NCBI RefSeq assembly: GCF_000515255.1
Contig: NZ_KI911559.1
Coordinates: 406,149-470,148, forward strand
Length of the DNA: 64,000 nt
Reading direction: 5' to 3'
Source: Rhodovibrio salinarum DSM 9154
GTDB lineage: Bacteria; Pseudomonadota; Alphaproteobacteria; Kiloniellales; Rhodovibrionaceae
This document shows positions 17,989 through 27,588 of this stretch, one piece after another. Below the pieces are notes generated by a model, which made no database searches, was not told where the DNA came from, and saw nothing but the letters and a program-made list of their open reading frames with translations. Both the position numbers and the translations under genes were made by a program. The first letter of the stretch is position 1; each line of letters opens with the position of its first letter.

Positions 17989-20949
17989 TCATTTGGCGAA
18001 GGTGATGTCCTTCAGCTTGGCGAACGGGTGGTTCGGATCGACCTTCGCCGAACGCTGCTTGTTTTTGTTTGGTCCCTGTGCAGGCTGCTTGCCGGGTTTT
18101 CGTCCCGTCCGCTTGGCCTGATGGGGCGGGCGCTGGTCAGGTTTACCGCTGCCCGTGGTCGCCTGGTTGGCTTGGGCGCTCTGGGGCTCGGCTGTCGTGT
18201 TTACGGCTTCCGATTGCGCGGCAACCGGCTGCCCGCTGGCTGTCTTGGGCTTGCGCCGTCGACGCTTCTTCGCCGGTTTAGCCTCGGCTGCTGCATTGCC
18301 GTCGGGGCCGGTCTGTTGCGGGGCTTCGGCGCTGGCTGCGTTCGCTGCGGGTGTCTTCGCCTTGCGCCGGCGCGGGCGACGTTTCTTGGCGGGTGCCTGC
18401 GCAACTGACTCAGTTGCCGTCGCCGGGTCTTCCGAGGGGCCGGCGGCGGGTTGCCTGCGCGCTGCCGGCTTGCGCTGCTCGCCCTTTGGCTTGCCTTTGG
18501 GCCGGAAAGCGGGCGCTGCGCCGTCGCGGCCATAGGGATGGTAGTCCAACAGCGGCAGCGCGAGCTCCAGGGCCGCGCGGTCGTCGTCCAGGATCTGCGC
18601 GAGCGCGCCCACCGGCGTGAACGGGCCCGACGGGTTCAGCTTATGCAACGCCCCGGCCAAGCGCTCCAGCGCGTCGACGCGCACGGCCACGGCGGCCTCC
18701 TGGGTGCGCGCGCGCGAGCGACCCCGGCGCGGCGGTTCGATCCGGCGATAGCCGAGTGCCCGGCAGGCGGCGTCGTCCAGTTGGGTGCCCGGACGGATCA
18801 CCGCGGCGCGGCTGGTCGGCAGCGTGTCCAGCGGCTGACCACGGTACAGGCTGGTCAACAGCGCCTTCATCTTGAGCGCGCGGGGGTGCAGCAGGGCGGG
18901 CAGCCACAGGCTCTGCCGCCCGATCCGCACGCCCAGCTGGCTCAGCTGCTTGCGCTCCTCCTTGGTCAACTCGCGGACATGCGTGGCGACCTCCGCGCGA
19001 TCGACCACGCCCAGCGCCTCCACGAGCTGGAAGGCGAGGCCCCGGGCGCGTGCCGGCAGCTCCGCGTCGGCGAGCGTGAACAGCTGGTCCAGCTTGTTGC
19101 GCCGGTGTCGGTCGAACCAGTCGGCGAGGCGCTTCCGCACGCGCTCCCGCTGGGCGCTGTCCAGGAAGTCGCTGTCGACTGCGACGACCTTGGGTTTCAG
19201 TGCCGTCTCGCCAGCTTCCAGCCGACCCACGACCTCGCCGCGCCAGGTCAGATGGCCGTCCTCGGTGAGCGCGATCGCACCGTCGTTGTCGCTCTCCAGC
19301 TGCTTGATCCGGCGCGGAATCTCGGTCGACAGCGCCCGCCGGGCGGCGGCTTGCAGCGGGCGCTTGTCCTCGCCCTTGGCTTCGGCGTCCAGCTCGAAGG
19401 TCAGGCCGTGCAGCCGGCCGACGTACTCGCCCTCGACCAGCACCTCGCCGCCGCGCCGGACGGCCCCGATCAGATCGGAGCCGTCCTTCAGCCGCTTCAT
19501 CAGCGTGGCCGAACGGCGGTCGACGAACCGGTTGGTCAGGGTGTCGTGCAGCGCGTCCGACAGGCTGTCCTCGATCTGCCGGGCGCGCGCTTGCCAGTGC
19601 GCGCTGTCGTGCAACCAGTCACCGCGGTGGGTGATGTAGGTCCAGGTCCGCACGTAGGCGATTCGTTGCACTAGCGTATCGATATCGCCTTCGGTCTTGT
19701 CCAGCTGGTCCAGCTGCTTGGCGACCCAATCCTCCGGCAGCGCGCCGTCGGGGCGCATCAGGTAGCGATAGATCTGCGCCAGCAGGCGGGTGTGCTGATC
19801 GGACAGCACCTTGCGGAAGTCCGGGATCTGGCAGACTTCCCACAGCAGCCGCACCGCGCCCTGGTTGCCGGCCATGTCGGCGATCTCCGGATCGCGGGCC
19901 AGTTGGCAGAGGACGTTGTAGTCCTCCGCGTCGCGCGCCCTGGTCAGGGCGTCGGACGGCGGCGCGGCTTCCAGGCTCTTGATCAGTGCCTGCGGCGACT
20001 TGAAGTCGAGTTCCCGGTTGCGCCAGCACAGCGATTGGATCGGCTCGAAGGCGTGGTGTTCCACCGCCTCCACGATTTCGGGATCGATCTCGCCGATGTT
20101 GTTGGTGGTGCCGAAGGTGCCGTCGGACATGTGCCGGCCCGCGCGTCCGGCGATCTGGCCAACCTCGGGGGCGGTCAGGGGGCGGGGCATGCGTCCGTCG
20201 AACTTGTTCAGCCGGGCGAACGCGACGTGGTCGAGGTTCAGGTTGAGGCCCATGCCGATCGCGTCGGTGGCGACCAGGTAATCGACCTCGCCCTCCTCGA
20301 ACATCTGCACCTGGGCATTGCGCGTGCGCGGGGACAGCGCGCCCAGGACGACGGCGGTGCCGCCGCGGTTGCGGCGCATCAATTCGGCGGTGGCGTAGAC
20401 GTCGGAGGCGGAGAAGGCGACCACGGCCGAGCGGGCGGGCAGCTTGGTCAGCTTGCGCGCGCCACTATAGGACAGCACCGACAGGCGCGGCCTCGCGGAG
20501 ATCTCCGCGCGGGGCACCAGCTCCCTGATCATCGCGCGCATCGTATCGGAGCCCATGAACATCGTCTCCGACAGGCCGCGCGCGTGCAGCAACCGGTCGG
20601 TAAAGACATGCCCGCGCTCGGGGTCGGCGCACAGCTGGATTTCGTCGACGCCCAGGAACTCCACCGGTCGGTCGACCGGCATGGATTCAACCGTGCACAG
20701 GAAATAGCGCGGGTTGGGCGGCAGGATCTTCTCCTCGCCGGTTACCAGCGCGACCTGCCCGCGGCCCTTCTTCTGGACGACCTTGTCGTAATTCTCGCGC
20801 GCCAGGAGGCGCAGCGGGAACCCGATCATGCCGGAGGTATGCCCCAGCATGCGCTCGATCGCGAGGTGCGTCTTGCCGGTGTTGGTCGGGCCCAGCACGG
20901 CCTTGACCGTTCCGGGCCCGGCGTCGGGGCGCGGCGTGTGGGTCAGCAT
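17989..20949 (-). CDS. SUV3-like RNA helicase with long basic C-terminal tail
   Basis: 986 aa. Superfamily-2 helicase core in the first half: Walker A GPTNTGKTHLAIERMLG near residue 26, FPLRLLARENYDKV, the DExx-type box FLGVDEIQLCADPERGH, and motif VI GQIAGRAGRH near 278. This matches the mitochondrial SUV3/alphaproteobacterial helicase family, which unwinds RNA for degradation. The last 165 residues are Ala/Lys/Pro/Arg-rich low complexity with repeated PAKKRRRRK-like blocks, probably an RNA-binding tail. Starts at ATG 20949. The S4 protein follows. Confidence 0.9.
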   Translation of the reverse strand: MLTHTPRPDAGPGTVKAVLGPTNTGKTHLAIERMLGHTSGMIGFPLRLLARENYDKVVQKKGRGQVALVTGEEKILPPNPRYFLCTVESMPVDRPVEFLGVDEIQLCADPERGHVFTDRLLHARGLSETMFMGSDTMRAMIRELVPRAEISARPRLSVLSYSGARKLTKLPARSAVVAFSASDVYATAELMRRNRGGTAVVLGALSPRTRNAQVQMFEEGEVDYLVATDAIGMGLNLNLDHVAFARLNKFDGRMPRPLTAPEVGQIAGRAGRHMSDGTFGTTNNIGEIDPEIVEAVEHHAFEPIQSLCWRNRELDFKSPQALIKSLEAAPPSDALTRARDAEDYNVLCQLARDPEIADMAGNQGAVRLLWEVCQIPDFRKVLSDQHTRLLAQIYRYLMRPDGALPEDWVAKQLDQLDKTEGDIDTLVQRIAYVRTWTYITHRGDWLHDSAHWQARARQIEDSLSDALHDTLTNRFVDRRSATLMKRLKDGSDLIGAVRRGGEVLVEGEYVGRLHGLTFELDAEAKGEDKRPLQAAARRALSTEIPRRIKQLESDNDGAIALTEDGHLTWRGEVVGRLEAGETALKPKVVAVDSDFLDSAQRERVRKRLADWFDRHRRNKLDQLFTLADAELPARARGLAFQLVEALGVVDRAEVATHVRELTKEERKQLSQLGVRIGRQSLWLPALLHPRALKMKALLTSLYRGQPLDTLPTSRAAVIRPGTQLDDAACRALGYRRIEPPRRGRSRARTQEAAVAVRVDALERLAGALHKLNPSGPFTPVGALAQILDDDRAALELALPLLDYHPYGRDGAAPAFRPKGKPKGEQRKPAARRQPAAGPSEDPATATESVAQAPAKKRRPRRRKAKTPAANAASAEAPQQTGPDGNAAAEAKPAKKRRRRKPKTASGQPVAAQSEAVNTTAEPQSAQANQATTGSGKPDQRPPHQAKRTGRKPGKQPAQGPNKNKQRSAKVDPNHPFAKLKDITFAK

Positions 20950-21021
20950 GATAGGGTCAGGATCGGATACGCGGGCGCCACGTGCAAGGATGGGTCGCGT
21001 GTGACCCCGTGATCGGTGGAC

Positions 21022-21567
21022 TCAGCCCGTCGTGCTGTCGAACTGGAAGCAGGACAGGATGTAGCTCACCGTTCCATTCGCGTCGGTAAACGGCAGGGCG
21101 AGGCGCTCGTAGGAGATGAACTCCTTGCCCACGGATTCCAGCGTGCCGTGATAAAGATCCGGAACCAGCTGCGTGGCGACCCGGCGGTAGCCATCGGCCA
21201 TGCCGTCCGGCTCGTGGCGGCTGATGAATTTGCTCAAGGCGTCGCCCGTAAAATCGCGGCCCACCGCCTGAACCACGTCGGTCCCGACCACGCGATAGCG
21301 AAAGTCCCGCCCGCCATCGAGCACATCCAGGAGCACGAGGTGCGGCAACAGTTCCCGTGGCACCTTGACGACGTCGAAAGCGCGATACGGGGGAACCGTG
21401 CCCTCGGGCGTCAGGCTACGCCAGAAGCGGTAAAACACGTTTAACCGGGGGGAGGCCGGGTTTACCGGCTGTATGATGTTTTTCGTCACGTTCGTAGGCA
21501 CGGAAACCACCGGTTTCGTGAGCGGAAGGCCCGTTTTCGGGACAGATCGGGCAGTGGGAGCTAACAT
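21022..21567 (-). CDS. PAS-domain protein (PAS_5-like)
   Basis: 181 aa. The core (about residues 40-181) reads RFWRSLTPEGTVPPYRAFDV, LLPHLVLLDVLDGGRDFRYR, VVGTDVVQAVGRDFTGDALS and ends in FTDANGTVSYILSCFQFD. This is the single-PAS layout of a widespread alphaproteobacterial family with no output domain. The ligand and partner are unknown. The ATG at 21567 is chosen because a longer frame would overlap pcm. It lies downstream of pcm and may be cotranscribed with it. Confidence 0.8.
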   Translation of the reverse strand: MLAPTARSVPKTGLPLTKPVVSVPTNVTKNIIQPVNPASPRLNVFYRFWRSLTPEGTVPPYRAFDVVKVPRELLPHLVLLDVLDGGRDFRYRVVGTDVVQAVGRDFTGDALSKFISRHEPDGMADGYRRVATQLVPDLYHGTLESVGKEFISYERLALPFTDANGTVSYILSCFQFDSTTG

Positions 21568-21625
21568 ACGGTAAGATGCAAACACGCCGCAATCTGTCCG
21601 GACCAATTTAACACCATTTTTGAGC

Positions 21626-22396
21626 TTAACCCGTGCTTGTGCCGCCCACCAGGGGAACAAACGCGACGGGAAGGACGCTGCGGGTGTGCACCCGACCGTC
21701 GGCATCCTTGATCACCTGGCACAGAGTCTGCGCGCCCTGTAGACCCAAGAGGCCCTGACGCGTCGCCAGTTCCACCGGCACGACCAGCCGGCCCCGTGGG
21801 GCGAGTTGTTTGGCCAAGGCGTCGCGCACGTCTTCCGGCGCGGCGGCGGTCACCGCGATGGCGTCGAACGGTGCTTCTGCTGGGAGGCCGCTGGACCCGT
21901 CCGCCGTCATCACGCGGATATTGTCGTAGCCCAGGTCGGCAAGTCGGGTGCGGGCCGTGTCAGCCAACTCGGGCACGGCTTCGATGCTGATAACGTCGCC
22001 GGCAAGCTCCGCCAGCATGGCGGCCTGATAACCGCAGCCGGTGCCGATCTCCAGCACCCGGCTGTCCGGGCCCGGTCGGCACAGCTGGGTGGTGATCGCA
22101 ACGATGTAGGGCTGACTGATCGTCTGCCCATGGCCGATCGGCAGCGGCCGATTGGCATAGGCATCGGCGCGCAACGCCTCCGGCACGAACAGGTGCCGCG
22201 GCACGCGTTCCAGAGCGGCGCGTACATCGTCGTCCAGCCGATCAAAGCCGAGTTCTTCGGCGGTGGCCGCCACCTCTCGGGCGACCGTGTCGGCGAGCTG
22301 TTGGCGTGCCTCGGCGTACGGCCAGCGTTGGTCGGGGGTATTGGGGGCTGTTCCGCCCGGGCGTTTGGGGGCGTCGCCGCCATTCGTTCTGGCCAT
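21626..22396 (-). CDS. pcm: Protein-L-isoaspartate O-methyltransferase
   Basis: 256 aa. Repairs isoaspartyl residues in aged proteins with S-adenosylmethionine. Seen: VPRHLFVPEALRADAYANRP, GHGQTISQPYIVAITTQL, the AdoMet motif VLEIGTGCGYQAAMLAELAG, and GSSGLPAEAPFDAIAVTAAA. The N-terminal 25 residues are a disordered Gly/Pro-rich extension. Divergent from htpG with 233 bp between; both are protein-quality genes. Confidence 0.94.
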   Translation of the reverse strand: MARTNGGDAPKRPGGTAPNTPDQRWPYAEARQQLADTVAREVAATAEELGFDRLDDDVRAALERVPRHLFVPEALRADAYANRPLPIGHGQTISQPYIVAITTQLCRPGPDSRVLEIGTGCGYQAAMLAELAGDVISIEAVPELADTARTRLADLGYDNIRVMTADGSSGLPAEAPFDAIAVTAAAPEDVRDALAKQLAPRGRLVVPVELATRQGLLGLQGAQTLCQVIKDADGRVHTRSVLPVAFVPLVGGTSTG

Positions 22397-22454
22397 CGTG
22401 TACGGCCTCGTCGTCGCATGCCCTAAAGGGATTTATTTGGGTGCCGTTTGCGAT

Positions 22455-22484
22455 CTTGTAAGGCAGGGGCCCGCGACCACATAT
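22455..22484 (+). promoter_or_regulatory. Sigma-32-like promoter of htpG
   Basis: CTTGTAA (22455-22461), a 15-nt spacer, then CCACATAT (22477-22484) match the heat-shock sigma consensus (CTTGAAA, 13-17 nt, CCCCATNT) well. It is 145 bp before the htpG start. The same 7+15+8 geometry recurs before hrcA and dnaK in this window. Confidence 0.55.
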
Positions 22485-22629
22485 GCCAGCTAGCCCGGTC
22501 CGCCCGTCCGCTTGTGCGGATAGCGGCTGGCGCAGTCTAGCACAGCGCGGCGCGCGGACCGCCATCGGTCCCGATCCGAATCCCGCCGAGCGACCACAAA
22601 GAACACGCATGAAGGATGGGTGAGCCCTC

Positions 22630-24555
22630 ATGGCGAAGGAGACGCATAGCTTCCAGGCCGAAGTCAGCCGGCTGCTGGATATCGTTGCGAACTCGCTCTA
22701 CTCCAACAAGGAGGTGTTCCTGCGCGAACTGATCTCGAACGCCTCCGACGCCTGCGACAAGCTGCGCTACCAGGCGATTACCGAGCCCGAACTGATCCAG
22801 GACGATCCGGACTTCCGGATCAACATCGTTCCCACCAAGGAAGCGCGGACGGTCGCCGTGATCGACAACGGTCTCGGCATGAACCGCGAGGACTTGGTGC
22901 AGAACCTGGGCACGATCGCCAGCTCGGGCACGCTCAAGTTCGTCGAGCAGCTGCAGCAGTCCGGCGACAGCGACAAGGCGAGCCTGATCGGCCAGTTTGG
23001 CGTCGGCTTCTACGCCGCCTTCGTGGTCGCCGACAAGGTCGAGGTCGAGACCCGCAAGGCTGGCGAAAGCCAGGGCTGGCGCTGGATTTCCGACGGCCGC
23101 GGCGAGTTCACCATCGAGGAGACCGATGAGGCGCCTGCCCGCGGCACGCGCGTCCGGCTCTATCTGAAGGAAGGCGAGGAGGAGTTCCTGGAGGATCAGC
23201 GCATCCGCCGGATCGTCCAGACCTATTCCGACCATATCGCCATCCCGATCCTGCTGGGCGAGCGGCCGGACGACGAGGGCAACGGCCCGGATCAGCTGAA
23301 CACCGCCTCCGCGCTGTGGACCCGGCCGAAGTCGGAGATCACCGAGCAGCAGTACACCGAGTTCTACCACCACGTCGCCCACGCGATGGACGAGCCGTGG
23401 CTGCGGCTGCACTTCAAGGCCGAGGGGAAGCTCGAATACAGCTGTCTGCTGTTCGTGCCCACCCAGCAGCCCTACAACCTGTTCCATCCGGATCGGCAGC
23501 ACGGCGTGAAGCTGTACGTCCGGCGGGTGTTCGTCACCGACCAGTGCGAGGAGCTGGTGCCGGCCTACCTGCGCTTCCTGCGCGGCGTGGTCGACAGTGA
23601 GGACCTGCCGCTGAACATCTCTCGCGAGATGCTGCAGAACAATCCAACGGTGGCGAAGATCCGTCAGACGCTGGTCAATCGCGTGCTGAACGAGCTGAAG
23701 AAGAAGGCCGACAACGCGCCGGAGGACTACAAGAGCTTCTGGGAGAATTTCGGCGCGGTCCTGAAGGAAGGCCTGTACGAGGACCAGGAGCACAAGGACC
23801 AGCTGCTCGAGCTGGCGCGCTTCCAGAGCAGTGAGCGCGAGGGCTTGATCTCGCTGGACGAATACGTCCAGAACATGAAGGAAGGCCAGCAGTCGATCTA
23901 CATCATCACCGGCGACGACCTGGAAACGCTGAAAAAGTCTCCGCAGCTGGAAGGCTTCAGGGCCAAGGGTGTCGAGGTGCTGCTGCTGGCGGATGCGATC
24001 GACGACTTCTGGACCTGGATGATCGGCGAGTACCAGGGGCACCAGATCAAGTCGGTGACGCGCGGCGCGGCCGAGCTGGACGACATCAAGTCCGGCAAGG
24101 ACGACGACAGCTCGGACAGCGAGGACGACAAGCAGGAGGATCAGCCGGACGACAGCCAGGTCGGCACGCTGGTCGCCTTCCTGAAGACCGCGCTGGAGGA
24201 CGAAGTGAAGGACGTCCGTTCGACGCAGCGGCTGACCGACAGCGCCTGCTGCCTGGTCGCCGACGAGGGCGACATGGACATCCACTTGGAGCGCATGCTG
24301 CGCCAGCACGGGCAGACGGTGCCGACCAACAAGCGCATCTTGGAAATCAACCCGAAGCACCCGCTGATCCAGCGCCTGGCCGAACGGGCCAGCGATGGGA
24401 GCAAGCAGGGCGCCAACGGCAGCGGCGATCCGATGACCGACGCCGCCTGGCTGCTGTTGGATCAGGCCCGGATCGTCGAGGGCGAGACCCCCAGCGACCC
24501 GGCCGCCTTCGCCCGCCGTATGAGCCAGCTGGTCGCCAAGGGCCTGGCGGCGTAG
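22630..24555 (+). CDS. htpG: Chaperone protein HtpG (Hsp90)
   Basis: 641 aa, standard length. GHKL ATPase domain: FLRELISNASDACDKLRYQA, VIDNGLGMNREDLV, GQFGVGFYAAFVVADKV. Middle domain: LYVRRVFVTDQCEELVP, LPLNISREMLQNN. An acidic linker (KDDDSSDSEDDKQEDQPD) precedes the C-terminal dimerisation domain. Cytosolic ATP-dependent foldase. RBS GAAGGA precedes ATG 22630. Probably heat-inducible from the sigma-32-like site upstream; a strong terminator follows. Confidence 0.98.
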   Translation: MAKETHSFQAEVSRLLDIVANSLYSNKEVFLRELISNASDACDKLRYQAITEPELIQDDPDFRINIVPTKEARTVAVIDNGLGMNREDLVQNLGTIASSGTLKFVEQLQQSGDSDKASLIGQFGVGFYAAFVVADKVEVETRKAGESQGWRWISDGRGEFTIEETDEAPARGTRVRLYLKEGEEEFLEDQRIRRIVQTYSDHIAIPILLGERPDDEGNGPDQLNTASALWTRPKSEITEQQYTEFYHHVAHAMDEPWLRLHFKAEGKLEYSCLLFVPTQQPYNLFHPDRQHGVKLYVRRVFVTDQCEELVPAYLRFLRGVVDSEDLPLNISREMLQNNPTVAKIRQTLVNRVLNELKKKADNAPEDYKSFWENFGAVLKEGLYEDQEHKDQLLELARFQSSEREGLISLDEYVQNMKEGQQSIYIITGDDLETLKKSPQLEGFRAKGVEVLLLADAIDDFWTWMIGEYQGHQIKSVTRGAAELDDIKSGKDDDSSDSEDDKQEDQPDDSQVGTLVAFLKTALEDEVKDVRSTQRLTDSACCLVADEGDMDIHLERMLRQHGQTVPTNKRILEINPKHPLIQRLAERASDGSKQGANGSGDPMTDAAWLLLDQARIVEGETPSDPAAFARRMSQLVAKGLAA

Positions 24556-24582
24556 CGACCTCGCATCGGCTTCAGGCGAACT

Positions 24583-24623
24583 AATAAAGGGCGGTTCCCC
24601 AGCGGGAGCCGCCCTTTATTATG
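24583..24623 (+). terminator. Intrinsic terminator of htpG
   Basis: AATAAAGGGCGGTTCCC (24583-24599) pairs with GGGAGCCGCCCTTTATT (24604-24620) with one G-T wobble and a 4-nt loop. The A/T ends make it work in either direction, so it may also stop transcription from the convergent cysH. Confidence 0.88.
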
Positions 24624-24675
24624 TATGTGTCTCGTCGGTCATCGCCTGCCAACCGGCTCCGACTAACGTGGCCGG

Positions 24676-25413
24676 CTAAATCCCGCTACCCGACCCCTGC
24701 TGCGCCCACCAGGCGTTGTGGATGCCGCATTCGGTCTTTTCCATGCCCGACCAGCGGCCGGCGCGGGCGTTCTCGCCCTCGGCGACGCGGCGGGTGCAGG
24801 GCAGGCAGCCGATCGAGGGGTAGCCCTGGTCGACCAGTGGGTGACGCGGCAGCCCGCGCGCGTTGAAGGCGGCGTCGACGTCGTTCTGGGTCCAGTCGGC
24901 GAGCGGGTTCACCTTGACCCGGCCGTCGACCAGCTCGACGCGCGGCAGCCCCTCCCGGGTCGCGGTCTGGAAGCGCTTGCGGCCGGTGATCCAGGCATCG
25001 AAACCGGTGAGCGCGCGTTCCAGCGGTCGGACCTTGCGCAAGGCGCAGCACCGATCAGGATTGACCGACCAGAGGTGACCGTCCGGGTCGGTCTGCTTGC
25101 GGTCGGCTTCGTCCGGTTGCTCGTTGCGCACGCCCGTCAGGCCGAGCTTGGCGATCAGCCGGTCGCGGTAGCGCAGCGTCTCTGGGAAGTGCTTGCCCGT
25201 CTCCAGAAAGATCACCGGGGTCGCCGGGTCGATCCGCGAGATCATGTCGAGCAGTAGGGCCGCCTCGGCGCCGAACGAGGACACGGCCGTGATCGTGCCC
25301 GGAAAGTGCCGGGTGATCGCTAGCGCCAGCAGTTCCTCGCCGGTTAGTCCTTCGGCGTCGCGTTCCAGCGCCCGCTGGCGGTCCAGCGGGGTGATCGGGG
25401 TGCTTCCGTCCAT
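24676..25413 (-). CDS. cysH: Assimilatory phosphoadenylyl/adenylyl-sulfate reductase
   Basis: 245 aa. Reduces activated sulfate to sulfite. Seen: SSFGAEAALLLDMIS, the iron-sulfur ligands CCALRKVRPL and YPSIGCLPCTRRV (CC ... CxxC, the pattern of APS-type reductases with a 4Fe-4S cluster), and the C-terminal catalytic Cys in TECGIHNAWW. The cluster pattern suggests APS rather than PAPS as substrate. Last gene of the cys operon, 15 bp after the DUF934 gene. Confidence 0.95.
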   Translation of the reverse strand: MDGSTPITPLDRQRALERDAEGLTGEELLALAITRHFPGTITAVSSFGAEAALLLDMISRIDPATPVIFLETGKHFPETLRYRDRLIAKLGLTGVRNEQPDEADRKQTDPDGHLWSVNPDRCCALRKVRPLERALTGFDAWITGRKRFQTATREGLPRVELVDGRVKVNPLADWTQNDVDAAFNARGLPRHPLVDQGYPSIGCLPCTRRVAEGENARAGRWSGMEKTECGIHNAWWAQQGSGSGI

Positions 25414-25428
25414 GGCAGCGATTCTCGC

Positions 25429-25932
25429 TTACTCCGCAGCCCGGGGCGCGTGGCGGCGCCAGGGTGCGGGTTGGGTCCCGTCGGCGGCCTTCTGGTAGAC
25501 GACCGAGATGCGCTGCAGCGCGCGCTGCCACGCCTCGGCCGTCTGGTCGTCGACCTCGAAACAGTCGAACCCGCAGCGCACCAGGAAGATCGCCTGGTCC
25601 TGCAGCACGTCGCCGGTCGCGCGGATTTCGCCGGTGAAGCCGTAGCGCTGGCGCAGCAGGCGCGCCTGAGAGTAGGCCCGGCCGTCCTTGAACGCCGGAA
25701 ACTCCAGCACGACAGCGTCGAGCTTGGGCAAATCGTCGGCGATGTCCGCGACCGGCTGGTCGTTCTTCAGGCGCACGCCCAGCGCGGCGTTGCGTCCCTC
25801 CAGCGCGTGACGGTTCTCCTGGAACACTTCGGCCGGAAGGATCGTCGCCTGGCCATCGGGCAACGCGTCCAGCGTCTCGACCTCGACCCAGGGATCGGTG
25901 AGGCGCGCGCCGGTACGGTCAATCAGCGGCAT
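25429..25932 (-). CDS. DUF934 sulfur-assimilation accessory protein
   Basis: 167 aa. Recognised by LDAVVLEFPAFKDGRAYSQA, LLRQRYGFTGEIRATGDVLQ, LVRCGFDCFEV and the Trp-rich end. DUF934 genes nearly always sit beside cysI/cysH; the biochemical role is not established to my knowledge. The ATG at 25932 (MPLIDRTGARL) overlaps the cysI stop by 14 bp, implying translational coupling. The C-terminal 15 residues are basic and Pro-rich. Confidence 0.9.
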   Translation of the reverse strand: MPLIDRTGARLTDPWVEVETLDALPDGQATILPAEVFQENRHALEGRNAALGVRLKNDQPVADIADDLPKLDAVVLEFPAFKDGRAYSQARLLRQRYGFTGEIRATGDVLQDQAIFLVRCGFDCFEVDDQTAEAWQRALQRISVVYQKAADGTQPAPWRRHAPRAAE

Positions 25933-27574
25933 AGAGCTTCTCCCGGAAGGGCTCGGCACCGACGCGGCGATAGGTCTGCAGAAAGGCCTCGCCGTCCCGG
26001 CGGTTCTCCAGATAGGCGTCGACCAGCGTTTCGACGGCGTCGACCACCTCGTCGTAGGCGAAGCCCTTGCCGACGATTTCGCCCAGGCTGGCGGTCTCGT
26101 CCGCGCTGCCGCCGATCGTCAGCTGATAGAACTCCTCACCCTTCTTATCGACACCCAGGATGCCGATGTGGCCAACGTGGTGGTGGCCGCAGGCATTGAT
26201 GCAGCCGGAAATCTTGACCTTCAGTTCGCCAATATCGTGCTGCCGGTCGAGGTCCTGGAAGCGCTCCTGAATCCGCTGGGCGACCGGAATCGACCGGGCG
26301 TTGGCGAGCGAGCAGTAGTCCAGACCCGGGCAGGCGATGATGTCGGAGATCAGGCCGACGTTCGCCGTTGCCAGGCCGTGGTGCTTGAGCTCCTGCCACA
26401 GCTGATAGAGATCTTCTTGGCGCACGTCGGGCAGGGTCAGGTTCTGCTCGTGGGTCACGCGGATCTCGCCCAGCGCGAAGCGGTCGGCGAGCTCGGCGAC
26501 CGCCTCCATCTCCTCCGCGCTGGCGTCGCCGGGGGCGCCGCCATGCGGCTTCAGGGAGACGTTCACGATCGCGTAGCCCGGCTGCTTGTGCGCGGCCACG
26601 TTGGCCTGTACCCAGCGCGCGAAAGCGGGATCGTGCTGGCGCCAAGCAGCGTAGGCCGGCGGGTCGTCCGGCAGGTCCGCGTACTGCGGCGGGGCAAAGT
26701 AGGCCTGGATGCGCTCCAGCTCGCCGTCCGGCAGGTCGAGTTCCTGGTCTGGCATCGCCTGCCATTCTTCCTCGACCCGACGGGCGAACTCCTCCGCGCC
26801 GACCGCATTGACCAGGATCTTGATGCGCGCTTTGAAGGCGTTGTCGCGCCGGCCGAGCTGGTTATAGACGCGCAGCACCGCCTCCAGATAGCTGAGCAGG
26901 TGACGCTTGGGCAGGAAGTTCCGGATCGTTTTGGCGATCACCGGGGTCCGGCCCTGTCCGCCGCCGACCAGCACCTCGAAGCCGGGCTCGCCGTTCGCAT
27001 CCCGGGTTATGCGCAGGCCGACGTCGTGTACCGCGATCGCCGCACGGTCCTCCTGGCAACCGGTAACGGCCACCTTGAACTTGCGCGGCAGGAACGAGAA
27101 TTCCGGGTGCAGCGTCGACCACTGCCGGATGACCTCGGCGTAGATACGCGGGTCTTCGATCTCGCCCGCCGCCACGCCGGCGTACTGGTCCGCGGTGGTG
27201 TTGCGGATGCAGTTGCCGGACGTCTGGATGGCGTGCATCTCGACCTCCGCCAGCTCGGCCAAGAGGTCCGGGATATCCTTCAGCGCCGGCCAGTTGAACT
27301 GGATGTTCTGGCGGGTGGTGAAGTGGCCGTAGCCCTTGTCGTAGACGCGTGCGACGTGGGCCAGCTTGCGCATCTGGGTCGACGACAGCGTGCCGTAGGG
27401 GATGGCGATGCGCAGCATGTAAGCGTGCAGCTGCAGATACACCCCGTTCATCAGCCGCAGCGGCTTGAACTGGTCTTCGCTCAGCGCGCCGGACAGGCGG
27501 CGGTTCACCTGTTCGCGGAACTGTTCGACACGGTCGTTGACCAGGGCCTGATCGAATTCGTCGTAGCGGTACAT
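25919..27574 (-). CDS. cysI: Sulfite reductase hemoprotein (nitrite/sulfite reductase family)
   Basis: 551 aa. Reduces sulfite to sulfide. Seen: N-terminal MYRYDEFDQALVNDRV, GYGHFTTRQNIQFNWP, TSGNCIRNTTADQYAGVAAG, and the siroheme/4Fe-4S ligands CPGLDYCSLANARSIP and KISGCINACGHHHVGHIGIL. No flavoprotein cysJ is in the operon, so ferredoxin or an unlinked reductase is the likely donor (inference). The ATG at 27574 fits family start; the frame continues upstream only through the DUF2849 gene region. Confidence 0.95.
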   Translation of the reverse strand: MYRYDEFDQALVNDRVEQFREQVNRRLSGALSEDQFKPLRLMNGVYLQLHAYMLRIAIPYGTLSSTQMRKLAHVARVYDKGYGHFTTRQNIQFNWPALKDIPDLLAELAEVEMHAIQTSGNCIRNTTADQYAGVAAGEIEDPRIYAEVIRQWSTLHPEFSFLPRKFKVAVTGCQEDRAAIAVHDVGLRITRDANGEPGFEVLVGGGQGRTPVIAKTIRNFLPKRHLLSYLEAVLRVYNQLGRRDNAFKARIKILVNAVGAEEFARRVEEEWQAMPDQELDLPDGELERIQAYFAPPQYADLPDDPPAYAAWRQHDPAFARWVQANVAAHKQPGYAIVNVSLKPHGGAPGDASAEEMEAVAELADRFALGEIRVTHEQNLTLPDVRQEDLYQLWQELKHHGLATANVGLISDIIACPGLDYCSLANARSIPVAQRIQERFQDLDRQHDIGELKVKISGCINACGHHHVGHIGILGVDKKGEEFYQLTIGGSADETASLGEIVGKGFAYDEVVDAVETLVDAYLENRRDGEAFLQTYRRVGAEPFREKLYAAD

Positions 27575-27588
27575 CGCTCTTACGTTCC

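Noticed and set aside
22537-24360. Minus-strand frame of 607 codons opposite htpG
   Set aside because: Antisense shadow of a highly conserved gene; composition (Leu/Val/Asp/Gln/Arg) is typical of reverse-strand translation of GC-rich coding DNA.
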